The notes under the pieces were generated by a model, which saw only the letters and a list, made by a program, of their open reading frames with translations, did no database searches and had not been told where the DNA came from. Shown here one piece after another: positions 53,522 to 63,449 of a DNA stretch of 64,000 nt. Made by a program: the position numbers and the translations under genes. Position 1 is the first letter of the stretch. Every line of letters begins with the position of its first letter. The stretch lies in the NCBI RefSeq assembly GCF_000473265.1, contig NZ_KI421511.1:6058360-6122359 (forward strand). The letters run 5' to 3'. The DNA comes from Amycolatopsis thermoflava N1165. Its GTDB lineage: Bacteria; Actinomycetota; Actinomycetes; Mycobacteriales; Pseudonocardiaceae.

Positions 53522-55360
53522 TCACCCCACCAGCCGCAGGATCTCCCGTGCCGCCGCGTCGTTCTGCCGGAACGACGGGCCGTTCGTGCGTGGGCGGGTG
53601 AACGCCGCCGCCGAGCGGGCGCTCGTGTGCGGCCCCAGCGCGAACCGCCGGGGCTGCGGGCGGCCCGCCGCGTCCAGCAGCCGCCCGTCCGACACCCGCG
53701 TCGAGATGCGGCCCGACGGCAGGTCCCGCACGTGCTCCTCCGCCAGCTCGCCCGCGCCCCGCAACTGCGCCAGCAACCCGTCCGACGCCCGCGAGACACT
53801 GGGCGCCGGCAGCCGCGCCTCGATCAGCGTCCGGGCCGTCACCGATCCCGGGAAGCTGCCCGACGACGCCACGAACCCCTCCGGCGACAGGGAAATCGAG
53901 ACGTCCGCCCCCAGGAACGACACCACCCCGGCCTGGTGCAACGCCAGCAACTCGTGCAACCGCCGCGGCGGGGGGCCGCTCGCGTAGTACGAGAAGAACC
54001 CGTGCCACCAGCCATCCACATCGGACACGTTCAGCGCGCCGGACGCGGTCAGCGCCGGCATCTGCTGGTACGCCGACAACAAAGCCATGAACGCACCCAG
54101 ATCCGCCGAATACGCCGGGTCCGCCCGCCGCGCCAGGTCCGCCTCCACATAGGACCTCAGGTGCTTCCCGAACTCCTCCGCCGTCTCGAACCGCAGGCCC
54201 GCCAACGGCCGGTCCAGCCGCTCCAGGTCGAGCCGGTCCTCCTCGGCAGGCACCGCCCGCCGCACCAGCGCCCGCATCTCCGCGCTGTCCCACGCGAAAT
54301 CCGCGAAGCAGCGGGAAAAATCCTCGAACGACATCAGCACCCGCGACGGATGACCGGTGAACAGCTCGCTGTAGTACCCCCACGCCAGCTCCTTGGCGAC
54401 GTGCGGCCACACGTCGGCGCGGAAGTCGAGGTGCCGGTCCCGCGCCAGCAGCTCCGCAACCCGCTCCGGGCCGAAGAACCGCGGCAGGCGCAGCGCCGAT
54501 CCCTGCAACCGGTAACCGGGCTTCGCGTGATACGGCACCCCGCGCCGGGAACCGATGTGCAGCACCGGTTCCGCCCCGCTCGGGCGGTAGACCAGCCCGC
54601 CCGACCGCTCCTCGAACCGCCCGCCGCGGCCCTCGGTGAGCAACAGCATCAGGTCGACGAACGCCAGCCCGAACCCGCGCACCAGCACCGGCTCGCCCGG
54701 CGCGACGTGCTGGTAGTCGACATCCGCCGTGTACCCCGCCGGGTAGTACGCCAGCCCGTGCGCGTCCGCGAACTCGGCCAGTTCCCGCTCACCCGAACCC
54801 GGTTCGGCGTCCAGGTGCCCGACCGCCAGCACGACGACGTCCACGTCCAGCGGCTCGTCCACACCGTCCAGCCACACGCGGGTGTCGTCGATCCGCGTCG
54901 CGCGCGTGCGGTGCTCCACCACCTCGATGCCCGGCGCCAGCCCGGCCAGCACGTGCCGGTACACCCAGTCCAGGTAGGCGCTCGCCAGCCGCCGCGTCGG
55001 AAAGGACGTGCCGCGCAACGCCGCGAGCTCGTCCCGCAGGTCCTCGGGCACGTCGTAGCGGATCCGCCCCGCGCGCACCTCCTGCGCCCACTGCCACAGC
55101 GACGGCCCCGTCCGGACCGGCCCGTCCATCGCCACCGTGTCGTCGGTGAACATCGTGACGTCCTCGGCCATCGAGTTCATCCGCAGCAACGGCGACTGCT
55201 CGTACCGCCAGATCCGGCCCGCGCCAGGCGGAAACGGGTCGATCAGGTGCACCACCAGCCCCGCGGGCCCGAGCAACTCGGCCGCGTTCGCCGACAGCCG
55301 CTCCAGCACGCCGACGCCACGCGGCCCCGCCCCCACGATCGCGAGCTGAGACGGCGCCAT
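53522..55360 (-). CDS. FAD/NAD(P)-binding protein (lysine N-hydroxylase-like)
   Basis: 612 residues. Dinucleotide-binding start L-A-I-V-G-A-G-P-R-G-V-G-V-L-E-R-L, then P-F-P-P-G-A-G-R-I-W-R; second Rossmann region V-L-V-R-G-F-G-L-A-F-V-D-L and V-V-L-A-V-G-H-L. This is the FAD/NAD(P)-binding protein family common in actinobacteria (PF13454-like), whose substrates are mostly unknown. No membrane segment. Stands alone; divergent neighbour is absent, and the TetR gene upstream on the same strand ends 58 bp before. Confidence 0.82.
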   Translation of the reverse strand: MAPSQLAIVGAGPRGVGVLERLSANAAELLGPAGLVVHLIDPFPPGAGRIWRYEQSPLLRMNSMAEDVTMFTDDTVAMDGPVRTGPSLWQWAQEVRAGRIRYDVPEDLRDELAALRGTSFPTRRLASAYLDWVYRHVLAGLAPGIEVVEHRTRATRIDDTRVWLDGVDEPLDVDVVVLAVGHLDAEPGSGERELAEFADAHGLAYYPAGYTADVDYQHVAPGEPVLVRGFGLAFVDLMLLLTEGRGGRFEERSGGLVYRPSGAEPVLHIGSRRGVPYHAKPGYRLQGSALRLPRFFGPERVAELLARDRHLDFRADVWPHVAKELAWGYYSELFTGHPSRVLMSFEDFSRCFADFAWDSAEMRALVRRAVPAEEDRLDLERLDRPLAGLRFETAEEFGKHLRSYVEADLARRADPAYSADLGAFMALLSAYQQMPALTASGALNVSDVDGWWHGFFSYYASGPPPRRLHELLALHQAGVVSFLGADVSISLSPEGFVASSGSFPGSVTARTLIEARLPAPSVSRASDGLLAQLRGAGELAEEHVRDLPSGRISTRVSDGRLLDAAGRPQPRRFALGPHTSARSAAAFTRPRTNGPSFRQNDAAAREILRLVG

Positions 55361-55418
55361 GCCTTCGACGCTACGGAAAGAACTCCCGCCCCGGCCCCGG
55401 TTCCCGCATCCTGGACAC

Positions 55419-56069
55419 CTACCGGACGCGCGCGATGACCTCCGGCGCCTGGCTGTACAGCCGCAGCACGCCGCCGATCGTGAACTCGGTCAGCAGGTCG
55501 ATCAACGCGTCGCGGTCCGGCGCGTCGCCGTTCCAGTTGAGCCGCACCAGCGATTCGACCATCGCGAAGTACATCGTGACCAGCGCGGTGTCCGCGCGGC
55601 CCGGTTCGACGCCGAACTCCGCCCACCGCTGCCCGCTCGCCTCGGTGTAGACCAGGGCCAGCCGCTTCCGCAGCCGGGACAACGCGAAATTGCCGGTGCG
55701 CTCGGCTTCCTGGAACAGCGGCAGCGCGTCCGGGTGCCCGGCGACGAAGTCGAACAGGTTCGCGTAGTTCTTGCGCGCCCAGCTCTTCAGATCCAGATCG
55801 GCGTCGCTCGCGCCGGCGGCGGCGATCGCCGCGTAGGCCTGTTCCTCCGCCTGTTCGACCACGGCGGCGAACAACGCGTTCTTGTCGCCGTAGAGCTCGT
55901 AGACCGCCTGCCGGGTCAGACCGGCCTCGCGGGCGATCTGTTCGATCGTGGCGCCCTGCAGGCCGCTCGTGGCGAACACGTGCCCCGCCGCGGCGAGCAC
56001 GAGCGCGCGCTGTTCGGCGACCGGCAGCTTCCGGGGCCTGCCGGGGCCACGCTTTCGGGGCATTGACAT
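55419..56069 (-). CDS. TetR family regulator, divergent from lipase
   Basis: 216 residues. Basic N-terminus (P-R-K-R-G-P-G-R-P-R-K) then the HTH: G-A-T-I-E-Q-I-A-R-E-A-G-L-T-R-Q-A-V-Y-E-L-Y-G-D-K. The C-terminal helical domain has F-A-M-V-E-S-L-V-R-L. A perfect 24-bp palindrome (56092-56115) sits between it and the lipase gene, so it most likely represses both. ATG 56069 has a GAGGTGG-like site; a second ATG is two codons later. Confidence 0.9.
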   Translation of the reverse strand: MSMPRKRGPGRPRKLPVAEQRALVLAAAGHVFATSGLQGATIEQIAREAGLTRQAVYELYGDKNALFAAVVEQAEEQAYAAIAAAGASDADLDLKSWARKNYANLFDFVAGHPDALPLFQEAERTGNFALSRLRKRLALVYTEASGQRWAEFGVEPGRADTALVTMYFAMVESLVRLNWNGDAPDRDALIDLLTEFTIGGVLRLYSQAPEVIARVR

Positions 56070-56091
56070 GCCTGCCACCTCACCACAATCC

Positions 56092-56115
56092 TTTTCCGAC
56101 ATAGCTGTCGGAAAA
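56092..56115. promoter_or_regulatory. TetR operator: TTTTCCGACA-TAGC-TGTCGGAAAA
   Basis: Perfect 10-bp arms with a 4-bp centre, midway between the divergent TetR and lipase start codons (22 and 20 bp away). Confidence 0.7.
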
Positions 56116-56135
56116 TAGCTCACCGGGGAGCGTTC

Positions 56136-57353
56136 ATGCGCCTTTCGAATCGCCGGCTCGTGGCGATCGTGACCGCGGCGGTCGCCGCGCTGTCGTTGAC
56201 GACCACGCCCGCCGGCGCCGTGACCTCCTCTGCTGACTTCTACGATCCGCCGGCCACCCTGCCGAGTGACAACGGCGCCATCATCCGTCACGCGCCGAGC
56301 GAGTTCTTCCTCGACCCGGTGAAACTGCTCCGCGCTCCCGCCGACGTCGAGCGGATCATGTACCGCAGCACGGACACGCACGGTGACGCCGTCGCGGTCA
56401 CCGGAACCGTGCTGACGCCGAAGACGCCGTGGTACGGCGCGGGCGACCGGCCGCTCATCGCCTACGCGCCCGGCACGCAGGGCCTCGGCGACCAGTGCGC
56501 GCCGTCGAAGGCGCTGGCCGCGGGCGGGGAGTACGAGGGCCCGTTCATCGCCGGCCTGCTCGCGCGCGGCTACGCGGTGGTCGTCACCGACTACGAGGGC
56601 CTTGGCACCCCCGGCGTGCACACCTACGTCAACCGCAAGGCCGAGGGCCACGCTGTCCTCGACTCGATCCGCGCGGCGCAGCAGCTACCGGGCGTGCCCG
56701 CAGACGGGCCGGTCGCGATCGCCGGCTACTCGCAGGGCGGTGGCGCATCCGCCGCGGCCGCCGAGCTGCAGCCGTCCTACGCGCCGGAGCTGGACCTCAA
56801 GGGCGCCTACGCGGGCGCGGTCCCGGCGGACCTCGCCGCGGTCGGCCGCAGCCTGGACGGCGCCTACGCCGTCGGCTTCCTGATGTTCGCGGTCGCGAGC
56901 GTCAACTACGCCTACCCCGAGCTGCGCATCACCGACGTCCTCAACGACCGGGGCAAGGCCCTCGAAGCGCAGGTCGAGGACGAGTGCACCGCCGAGTCGA
57001 TCGTGAACCACGCCTTCACCCGCACCACCGACCTGACCGTCGACGGCCGCTCGATCGGCGAGTACCTGGCCGAGGAGCCATACGCGTCGGTCGTCGAGGA
57101 GCAGCGGATCGGGACGCTCGAACCGGAGGTGCCGATGTACGTCGTGCACAGCGCGCTGGACGACATCGTGCCCTACGAGCAGGGCCGGACCATGGCCCGG
57201 AACTGGTGCGACGAGGGCGCCACCGTGCAGTTCGACACCCTCGCGGTGCCGACCCACGTCGGTGGCGCCGTCGCCGGCTACCCGGCCGCCTTCGCCTGGC
57301 TGGAAGGCCGGTTCGCGGGCAAGGCGGCACCTGACAACTGCGGGGAGTTCTAG
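56136..57353 (+). CDS. secreted lipase (LIP family)
   Basis: 405 residues. Signal peptide 1-30 (A-L-S-L-T-T-T-P-A-G-A-V). Alpha/beta-hydrolase with nucleophile elbow G-Y-S-Q-G-G, a Y-A-P-G-T-Q-G-L-G-D oxyanion-like region, acid in A-L-D-D-I-V-P-Y and His in V-P-T-H-V-G-G. The arrangement matches the secretory lipase family (PF03583). It would hydrolyse acylglycerols or other esters outside the cell. ATG 56136 lies 20 bp after the TetR palindrome, so repression through promoter blocking is likely. Confidence 0.92.
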   Translation: MRLSNRRLVAIVTAAVAALSLTTTPAGAVTSSADFYDPPATLPSDNGAIIRHAPSEFFLDPVKLLRAPADVERIMYRSTDTHGDAVAVTGTVLTPKTPWYGAGDRPLIAYAPGTQGLGDQCAPSKALAAGGEYEGPFIAGLLARGYAVVVTDYEGLGTPGVHTYVNRKAEGHAVLDSIRAAQQLPGVPADGPVAIAGYSQGGGASAAAAELQPSYAPELDLKGAYAGAVPADLAAVGRSLDGAYAVGFLMFAVASVNYAYPELRITDVLNDRGKALEAQVEDECTAESIVNHAFTRTTDLTVDGRSIGEYLAEEPYASVVEEQRIGTLEPEVPMYVVHSALDDIVPYEQGRTMARNWCDEGATVQFDTLAVPTHVGGAVAGYPAAFAWLEGRFAGKAAPDNCGEF

Positions 57354-57364
57354 ATGGTGCGGAT

Positions 57365-57772
57365 CTACTGGAGGCCGGTCGCCGCGGCGGCCGCCGGGTC
57401 GGAGTCGGCGATGAACTTCCGGCACCGCTCGTACTCCTCGGTCTCACCGAGGCGCTGGGCCGCCTTGGCGAGGGCGGCGAGGGCACGCAGGAAGCCCTGG
57501 TTCGGGCGGTGGTCCCAGGGGATCGGGCCGAAGCCCTTCCACCCGGCGCGGCGCAGCTGATCCAGGCCGCGGTGGTAGCCGGTGCGGGCGAAGGCGTAGG
57601 CGGGGACGAACTCGCCCGCCTCCAGCGCCCGCTCGGCCAGCGCCGCCCAGGCCTCGCTGAAGTCGGGGTGCTCGGCGGCCACGTCGGACGGGTCGGTGCC
57701 GGCGTCCATCGCGGCCTGCGCGTCCACGCGCTCGGGCAGCCGGGTGGGGTCGGGTTCCAGCAGGTTCGTCAT
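57365..57772 (-). CDS. DUF3151 family protein
   Basis: 135 residues, soluble. M-T-N-L-L-E-P-D-P-T-R-L-P start, H-P-D-F-S-E-A-W-A-A-L-A-E, A-Y-A-F-A-R-T-G-Y-H-R-G-L-D-Q-L-R-R and G-W-K-G-F-G-P-I-P-W-D-H are family hallmarks. A TPR-like helical repeat is suggested. It is an actinobacterial protein of unknown role that in mycobacteria sits near fba, as here. ATG 57772. Confidence 0.9.
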   Translation of the reverse strand: MTNLLEPDPTRLPERVDAQAAMDAGTDPSDVAAEHPDFSEAWAALAERALEAGEFVPAYAFARTGYHRGLDQLRRAGWKGFGPIPWDHRPNQGFLRALAALAKAAQRLGETEEYERCRKFIADSDPAAAAATGLQ

Positions 57773-57879
57773 GCTGCCCAGTATCGGCGGCGGCGACTGG
57801 GTGCTTGTAAGCGGCGTCGGCCGCTGCCGCCGTGCAGGCGACCGGCACCGGCACCCAGGCCGGGGACACGACCAGGTTT

Positions 57880-57963
57880 TCAGACGAACAGGCTTGCGAG
57901 GACCCCGCTGCCGAGGAGGACGAGAGCGGCGATCAGCACCGTGGCGACGAGACGTTTCGGCAT
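57880..57963 (-). CDS. possible 27-residue membrane peptide
   Basis: M-P-K-R-L-V-A-T-V-L-I-A-A-L-V-L-L-G-S-G and seven more residues: a basic start and a single hydrophobic helix. No convincing ribosome site is seen. The rest of gap 57773-58082 holds no other gene. Could equally be chance. Confidence 0.25.
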   Translation of the reverse strand: MPKRLVATVLIAALVLLGSGVLASLFV

Positions 57964-58082
57964 CACGGGCGGACACGATGCCCGCCGCCGCGTGTGGACG
58001 CAAGCGTGTCACGCCTCAGGGTGAACCCTGAAATTCCGGCATCTCGCTCCGCCCAGCCCCGCCGACCGTGGATGATGTCCGC

Positions 58083-59253
58083 ATGACGAAGGCGCTCGAG
58101 GGGGCCGCCGAGGGTGTCGCCGTGCCGCGCGGACCCATCGGCAAGACCAAGCTTTTCTTCGCCACCCACTGGGTGCGCGGGGTGCCGGGGCAGCCGACGC
58201 CCGAGTGGGTGCTGCGGTTCGCCTACGGCATGTGGCTGGTCGCGTTCACCTTCAAGGTGCTCGGCTCGTCCTGGGACATGTCGTGGCACTTCAAGTTCAT
58301 CCGCGACGACTTCGCCCCGCCGCACCTGATCAACACGGTCGGCACCGGGATCGTCATCGTCCTCGTCGCGATCCACAGCTACACCGGGCTCGGCTGCGAC
58401 CGCCGGTCGCTGCGGCTGATGCAGGCCGGGCTGGTGATGTTCCTGATCGCCGCGCCGCTGGACGTCATCAACCACCGGGTCAGCGGCCTCGACCTGACCG
58501 CGTGGAGCCCCACGCACATGCTGCTCTACATCGGCACCGGCGTGATGCTCGCCGGTGTCATCGACGGCTGGCTGAAGTCCGCGCCGCCGGGCCGGTTCCG
58601 CACGCTGGTGCTGACCGGGTTGTGGGTGTTCTTCCTGGAGAACACGTTCTTCCCGAACGGGCAGCAGGAGTACGGCATCATCAGCCTGCGGGCGTGGGAG
58701 CGCGGGGCGCCGGAGGCCGAGCCGTCGCTGCTGAGCTTCGCCGCCGAGCAGATCGGGCACCCGGTCGACCGGGTCGCGGTGCTGCACTTCGCGATGCCGA
58801 TCGCCGACTGGGTCTACCCGCTGTGGGGCATCGGGGTCTCCGCGCTGGTGCTAGCGCTGGCGCGGCACACGATCGGCCGCGCGTGGGCGGCGACCGCGGT
58901 GGCCGCCGCGTACGTGGCCTATCGCGCGATCATCTGGCCGCTGCTGGTCGTGGGCACGTTCCCGGCCTCGGCGATCCCGTTCTACCTGCTCGCCGTCGGG
59001 CTCGCGGTGGACGTCGCGTTCCGGATCGGGCGGTCGCAGCGGGTGCTGACGCCGCTGGCCGGCGGGCTGCTGGTGACCGCGTTCGGGTACGGCGCGTTGT
59101 GGCTGCAGGCGCAGCTGCGGCCGTGGCTGCTCGGCGACGCGCACACCGAGTCCGCGCCGCCGTTCGCCTACTGGCCCGCCCTCGTGGTGCTGGCCGGCCT
59201 GCCCGTCCTCTGGTGGGCCCTCACCCGGGTGAGGACCCACCGGGAGGTCGCGG

Positions 59254-59261
<8 letters not shown>
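58083..59261 (+). CDS. multi-span membrane protein of unknown function
   Basis: 392 residues, about 8-9 hydrophobic helices. Visible landmarks: G-S-S-W-D-M-S-W-H-F-K, S-P-T-H-M-L-L-Y-I-G, F-F-L-E-N-T-F-F-P-N-G-Q-Q-E-Y and P-L-W-G-I-G. Conserved histidines in helices (S-W-H, P-T-H-M) could bind metal or heme, an inference only. ATG 58083 is chosen; GTG 58068 would add five residues. It overlaps the convergent aldolase gene by 8 bp. Confidence 0.75.
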
Positions 59262-60285
<1,024 letters not shown>

Positions 60286-60398
60286 CGTTGGTCCTCCTAG
60301 CTGTGGTTCGCCTTCCTTGCCCGAATCGTACGAGGTCGGCGGTGGGAGGACAGTGTGCTGGCTCTCTGCCGCGGAGGTCGGGAACGATCAAGTGAGAA

Positions 60399-60432
60399 AA
60401 GCCGCTCCACCCTGGTGCGGGCGGAGCGGCTT
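60399..60432 (-). terminator. terminator of LLM oxidoreductase gene
   Basis: AAGCCGCTCC/GGAGCGGCTT arms (60399-60408 with 60423-60432), 14-nt loop; on the minus strand the stem ends in CTTTTC, giving a U-run. It lies 18 bp beyond the stop. Confidence 0.8.
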
Positions 60433-60449
60433 CGGCGGTCTGGGGCGGG

Positions 60450-61277
60450 TCAGGACAGCAGGGCTTCGCTGATGGCGCGGTAGCCGGGCAGCGGGTCGTC
60501 GCCGAGGACCTGGACGCAGACGTGGTCGGCGCCTGCGTCGAGGTGGGCGGTGATGCCGGCGGCGATCGAGTCGATGTCGCCGTGCAGGGCGAGTGCGTCG
60601 ATCAGCGCGTCGCTGCCGCCGTTGTCGAGGTCGGCCTCGGTCCAGCCGTGGCGGAGCAGGTTGCTGCGGTAGTTGACGAGGTGGAGGTAGGGGTTCTCGA
60701 TGGTCGGGCGGGCGATGGCGCGGGCCTTCTCCGGGTCGGCCTCGAAAACGATCTTCTGCTCGGGGGCCAGCAGCACGCCGTCGCCGAGGACGCGACGGGC
60801 CTCCCGGGTGTGCTCCGGCGTGGTCAGGTACGGGTGCGCGCCCGCGGTGCGCTCGGCGGAGAGCTTGAGGACCTTCGGGCCGAGCGCGGCCAGCGCCCGG
60901 GCGGCGACCGGTACGCCGGCCTCGTCCAGGCCGTCGAGGTAGTCGACGATCTTGTCGTAGGGCTTCTGGTACTCCTGCGTCGCCTCCGGGTGGCCGATGC
61001 CGACGCCAAGCAGGAAGCGGCCGGGGTGCTTGGCCTCGATGCGGTGCCAGGACGCGCCGACCGTGGCCGCGTCGTCCTTCCACATGTTGACGATGCCCGT
61101 GGCGACCTTGATGTTCTCGGTCGCGTCCAGCAGCTCGTCGACGATGGTCAGCTGCCCGTCGGGGGAGCCGCCGATCCAGATCGCGCCGAAGCCGAGGCGT
61201 TCGGCTTCGCGCGCCAGGTCCGCGTTCAGCTGGTGCCAGCCGCGCCAGATACCGATCTTGCCGAGTTCGATAGCCAT
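60450..61277 (-). CDS. LLM class F420-dependent oxidoreductase
   Basis: 275 residues. Luciferase-like barrel of the TIGR03620 type: G-I-W-R-G-W-H-Q-L, L-G-F-G-A-I-W-I-G-G-S-P, V-A-T-G-I-V-N-M-W-K and L-L-G-V-G-I-G-H-P-E. Second such enzyme in the window; the branch differs from the one at 48.9 kb. Probably uses F420; the substrate is unknown. ATG 61277 begins the first strand. Divergent from an aldo/keto reductase gene across 50 bp. Confidence 0.88.
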   Translation of the reverse strand: MAIELGKIGIWRGWHQLNADLAREAERLGFGAIWIGGSPDGQLTIVDELLDATENIKVATGIVNMWKDDAATVGASWHRIEAKHPGRFLLGVGIGHPEATQEYQKPYDKIVDYLDGLDEAGVPVAARALAALGPKVLKLSAERTAGAHPYLTTPEHTREARRVLGDGVLLAPEQKIVFEADPEKARAIARPTIENPYLHLVNYRSNLLRHGWTEADLDNGGSDALIDALALHGDIDSIAAGITAHLDAGADHVCVQVLGDDPLPGYRAISEALLS

Positions 61278-61327
61278 GACCGTCTCAACTCCGGCGGGTG
61301 GCCGGTGCATTCCTCTACGTTGGAATC

Positions 61328-62251
61328 ATGGTGAAAATCGGTGATCTCGAGGTGTTCCCGCTGAACCTCGGGGGCAACGTGTTCGGCTGGACGGCCGACG
61401 AGGCGCAGTCCTTCGCCGTGCTGGACGCTTACGCGGCAGCCGGTGGCAACTTCATCGACACGGCGGACGTGTACATGGCCCGCATCCCGGGCAATTCGGG
61501 CGGCGAGTCCGAGACGATCATCGGCAGGTGGCTGAAGCGCCGTGGCCGCCGGGATGACGTGGTGATCGCGACGAAGGTGGGCAGCTGGGCGGCGCGGCCG
61601 GGGGTGAGCGCGAAGAACATCCGCGAGGCGGCGGAGGATTCGCTGCGCCGGTTGCAGACTGATTACCTGGACCTGTACTACGCCCACCGCGATGTGGCGG
61701 ACGTGCCGCTGGAGGAGACGCTGGGCGCGTTCGACGAGCTGGTGCGAGCCGGGAAGGTGCGGCACCTGGGGGCGTCGAACTACAGCGCCGAGCGCCTGGC
61801 GGAGGCGCTGTCCATTTCGGACCGGGAGGGGTTCGCCCGGTACGTCGCGGTGCAGCCGCACTACAACCTGGTGGAGCGCGGTTACGAGCAGGAGCTGGCC
61901 CCGCTGGTGGCGCAGGAGGGCCTGGCGACGCTGCCCTACTTCGGCCTGGCGCGCGGCTTCCTGACCGGCAAGTACCGCAGCCGCGAGGCGAGCGGCAGCC
62001 CACGCGCCGAGAAGGCGGTGGAGTACCTGGACCACCGGGGCGAGCGGGTGCTGGAGGCGCTGGACGCGATCTCGGCCGCGCACGGGACTTCTCCGGCCGC
62101 GGTGGCGCTGGCGTGGCTGGCCGCGCAGCCGACTGTGGTGGCGCCCATCGCCAGTGCCCGGAATGTGGAGCAGTTGACGGATTTGCTGGCCTCGGTGGAG
62201 TTGCGGCTGGGGGCGGAGGAGCTGGCTGTTTTGGATGATGCTTCGCAGTAG
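61328..62251 (+). CDS. aldo/keto reductase
   Basis: 307 residues. Catalytic tetrad positions are readable: Asp in F-I-D-T-A-D-V-Y with the Tyr, Lys in V-I-A-T-K-V-G, His in L-Y-Y-A-H-R-D. NADPH region: S-N-Y-S-A-E and P-I-A-S-A-R-N. It reduces aldehydes or ketones; branch like actinobacterial MocA/Tas-type reductases. The 1.2-kb region beyond its stop is free of genes. Confidence 0.92.
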   Translation: MVKIGDLEVFPLNLGGNVFGWTADEAQSFAVLDAYAAAGGNFIDTADVYMARIPGNSGGESETIIGRWLKRRGRRDDVVIATKVGSWAARPGVSAKNIREAAEDSLRRLQTDYLDLYYAHRDVADVPLEETLGAFDELVRAGKVRHLGASNYSAERLAEALSISDREGFARYVAVQPHYNLVERGYEQELAPLVAQEGLATLPYFGLARGFLTGKYRSREASGSPRAEKAVEYLDHRGERVLEALDAISAAHGTSPAAVALAWLAAQPTVVAPIASARNVEQLTDLLASVELRLGAEELAVLDDASQ

Positions 62252-62324
62252 GTGAGTGGCTCGGTTGGGTTGGGCTTGGGTCGGCGGTGGCTGGCTCGCT
62301 CGGGCTGGGTTGCGTTGAGCTCGC

Positions 62325-62452
62325 GATGGTGGCTGGTTTGGTTGGGCTGGGTTGGTTCGCTCGGGCTGGGCTGGGCTGGGCTGGGCTGGCGATGGTGGCT
62401 GGTTTGGTTGGGCTGGGTTGGTTCGCTCGGGCTGGGCTGGGCTGGGCTCGCG
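62325..62452. repeat. 66-bp repeat pair with (GGGCT)n runs
   Basis: GATGGTGGCTGGTTTGG starts at 62325 and again at 62391, with near-identical sequence following each and GGGCT pentamers between. The flanks (62252-62560) are T/G-rich on this strand. No gene is supported. Confidence 0.7.
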
Positions 62453-62599
62453 ACGGTGGCCGATTTGACTGGGCCGGCATGGCGGTAGTGGCGGCGGTTC
62501 GGCTGGGCTGGGCTGGCTCGATTGGGTTGGTTTGGGGTCGCGGTGGTGCCCGATTCGGCTGATGCAATTTGGGGCGGCGCGGCTGGCCTTCTCGTGTGA

Positions 62600-63115
62600 G
62601 CGCGCGAGTGGACACCTTGCCCGGGGACCAGTGGACATCTCGTTATGACGCGAGTGGGCACCTCGTGGGCGCACCACCGGACACCTCGCCCGATGCGCAA
62701 GTGGGCACCTCGTGACCGCGCGAATGGGCCACTCGCCCGCCACGAGGTGCCCACCGGCGGGTTCACGAGATGCTCATTCGTGCCGCTACGAGGTGCCCAC
62801 TGGCACCCGCAGGCACGAGGTGCCCAGGGGTGCGGCTGCGAGATGCCCACTGGCGTGCCTGCGAGGTGCCCGGCTCGTGGGACTGCGAGGTGCCCACTCG
62901 CGCGGTCGTGAGGTGTCCTTCGGCGGGTGCACGAGGTGCTCGTTCGGGGGGCGCGAGGTGGCCACTGGTGCCCGCCTGCATGAGGTATCCAGTGGTGCGG
63001 CTTCGAGATGCCCACTCACGCGCCCACGAGGCGTCCACTCGTGGGGCCGTGAGCGAGGTGCCCACTCGTGGGGCCGTGGAGTGTCCACCGGTGCTGCCGT
63101 GAGGTGCCCACCCGC
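62600..63115. repeat. 24-bp repeat array with an orientation switch
   Basis: About 22 degenerate units of 22-27 bp. Left of about 62740 the core reads AGTGGGCACCTCG (for example 62653-62665); right of it the complement CGAGGTGCCCACT is used (62743, 62789, 62816, 62886, 63056...). The whole is thus a large loose inverted array. Units vary too much in length and sequence for CRISPR. Confidence 0.75.
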
Positions 63116-63119
63116 GCGG

Positions 63120-63400
63120 CGCCCCGAAACCCGACCCAGCGCCAACCGCAGCCCCGGCGCCAACCGCAGCGCCAGGCCCCAGCCGCAGCCGTGGCGCCCC
63201 CTCAGCCCAGGCGCCAGCCGCAGGCCTGGCGCCCCCGCTCAGCCTCGGCGCAAACCGCAGCCCCGGGCCCCAGCGCGAACCTCAAACCCAGCCCCGGCGC
63301 CAACCTCAAACCCAGCCCCGGCGCCAACCCCAACCCAGCGCCAACCTCAGCCCGAACCCAGCGCAACCCCGAGCCCAAACCCGACCGCCGGCCAAGAACA
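63120..63400. repeat. C/A-rich short-repeat stretch
   Basis: Runs of CCAACCGCAGCCCCGGCG-like words; one 24-bp unit is exactly doubled at 63278-63301 and 63302-63325. Proline-rich open frames here are compositional. Confidence 0.6.
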
Positions 63401-63401
63401 C

Positions 63402-63431
63402 CCTACTGAGGAGTAGCTTACTCCCGGTAGG
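63402..63431. promoter_or_regulatory. imperfect inverted repeat upstream of SDR gene
   Basis: CCTACTGAGGAGTA-GCT-TACTCCCGGTAGG, 19 bp before the ATG. TetR-like form; the regulator is not in the window. Confidence 0.45.
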
Positions 63432-63449
63432 TTGGTATATGGTCCGTCC

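Noticed and set aside
62600..63115. Possible CRISPR array
   Set aside because: Units are degenerate, 22-27 bp, lack constant repeats with unique spacers, change orientation midway, and no cas genes are near.
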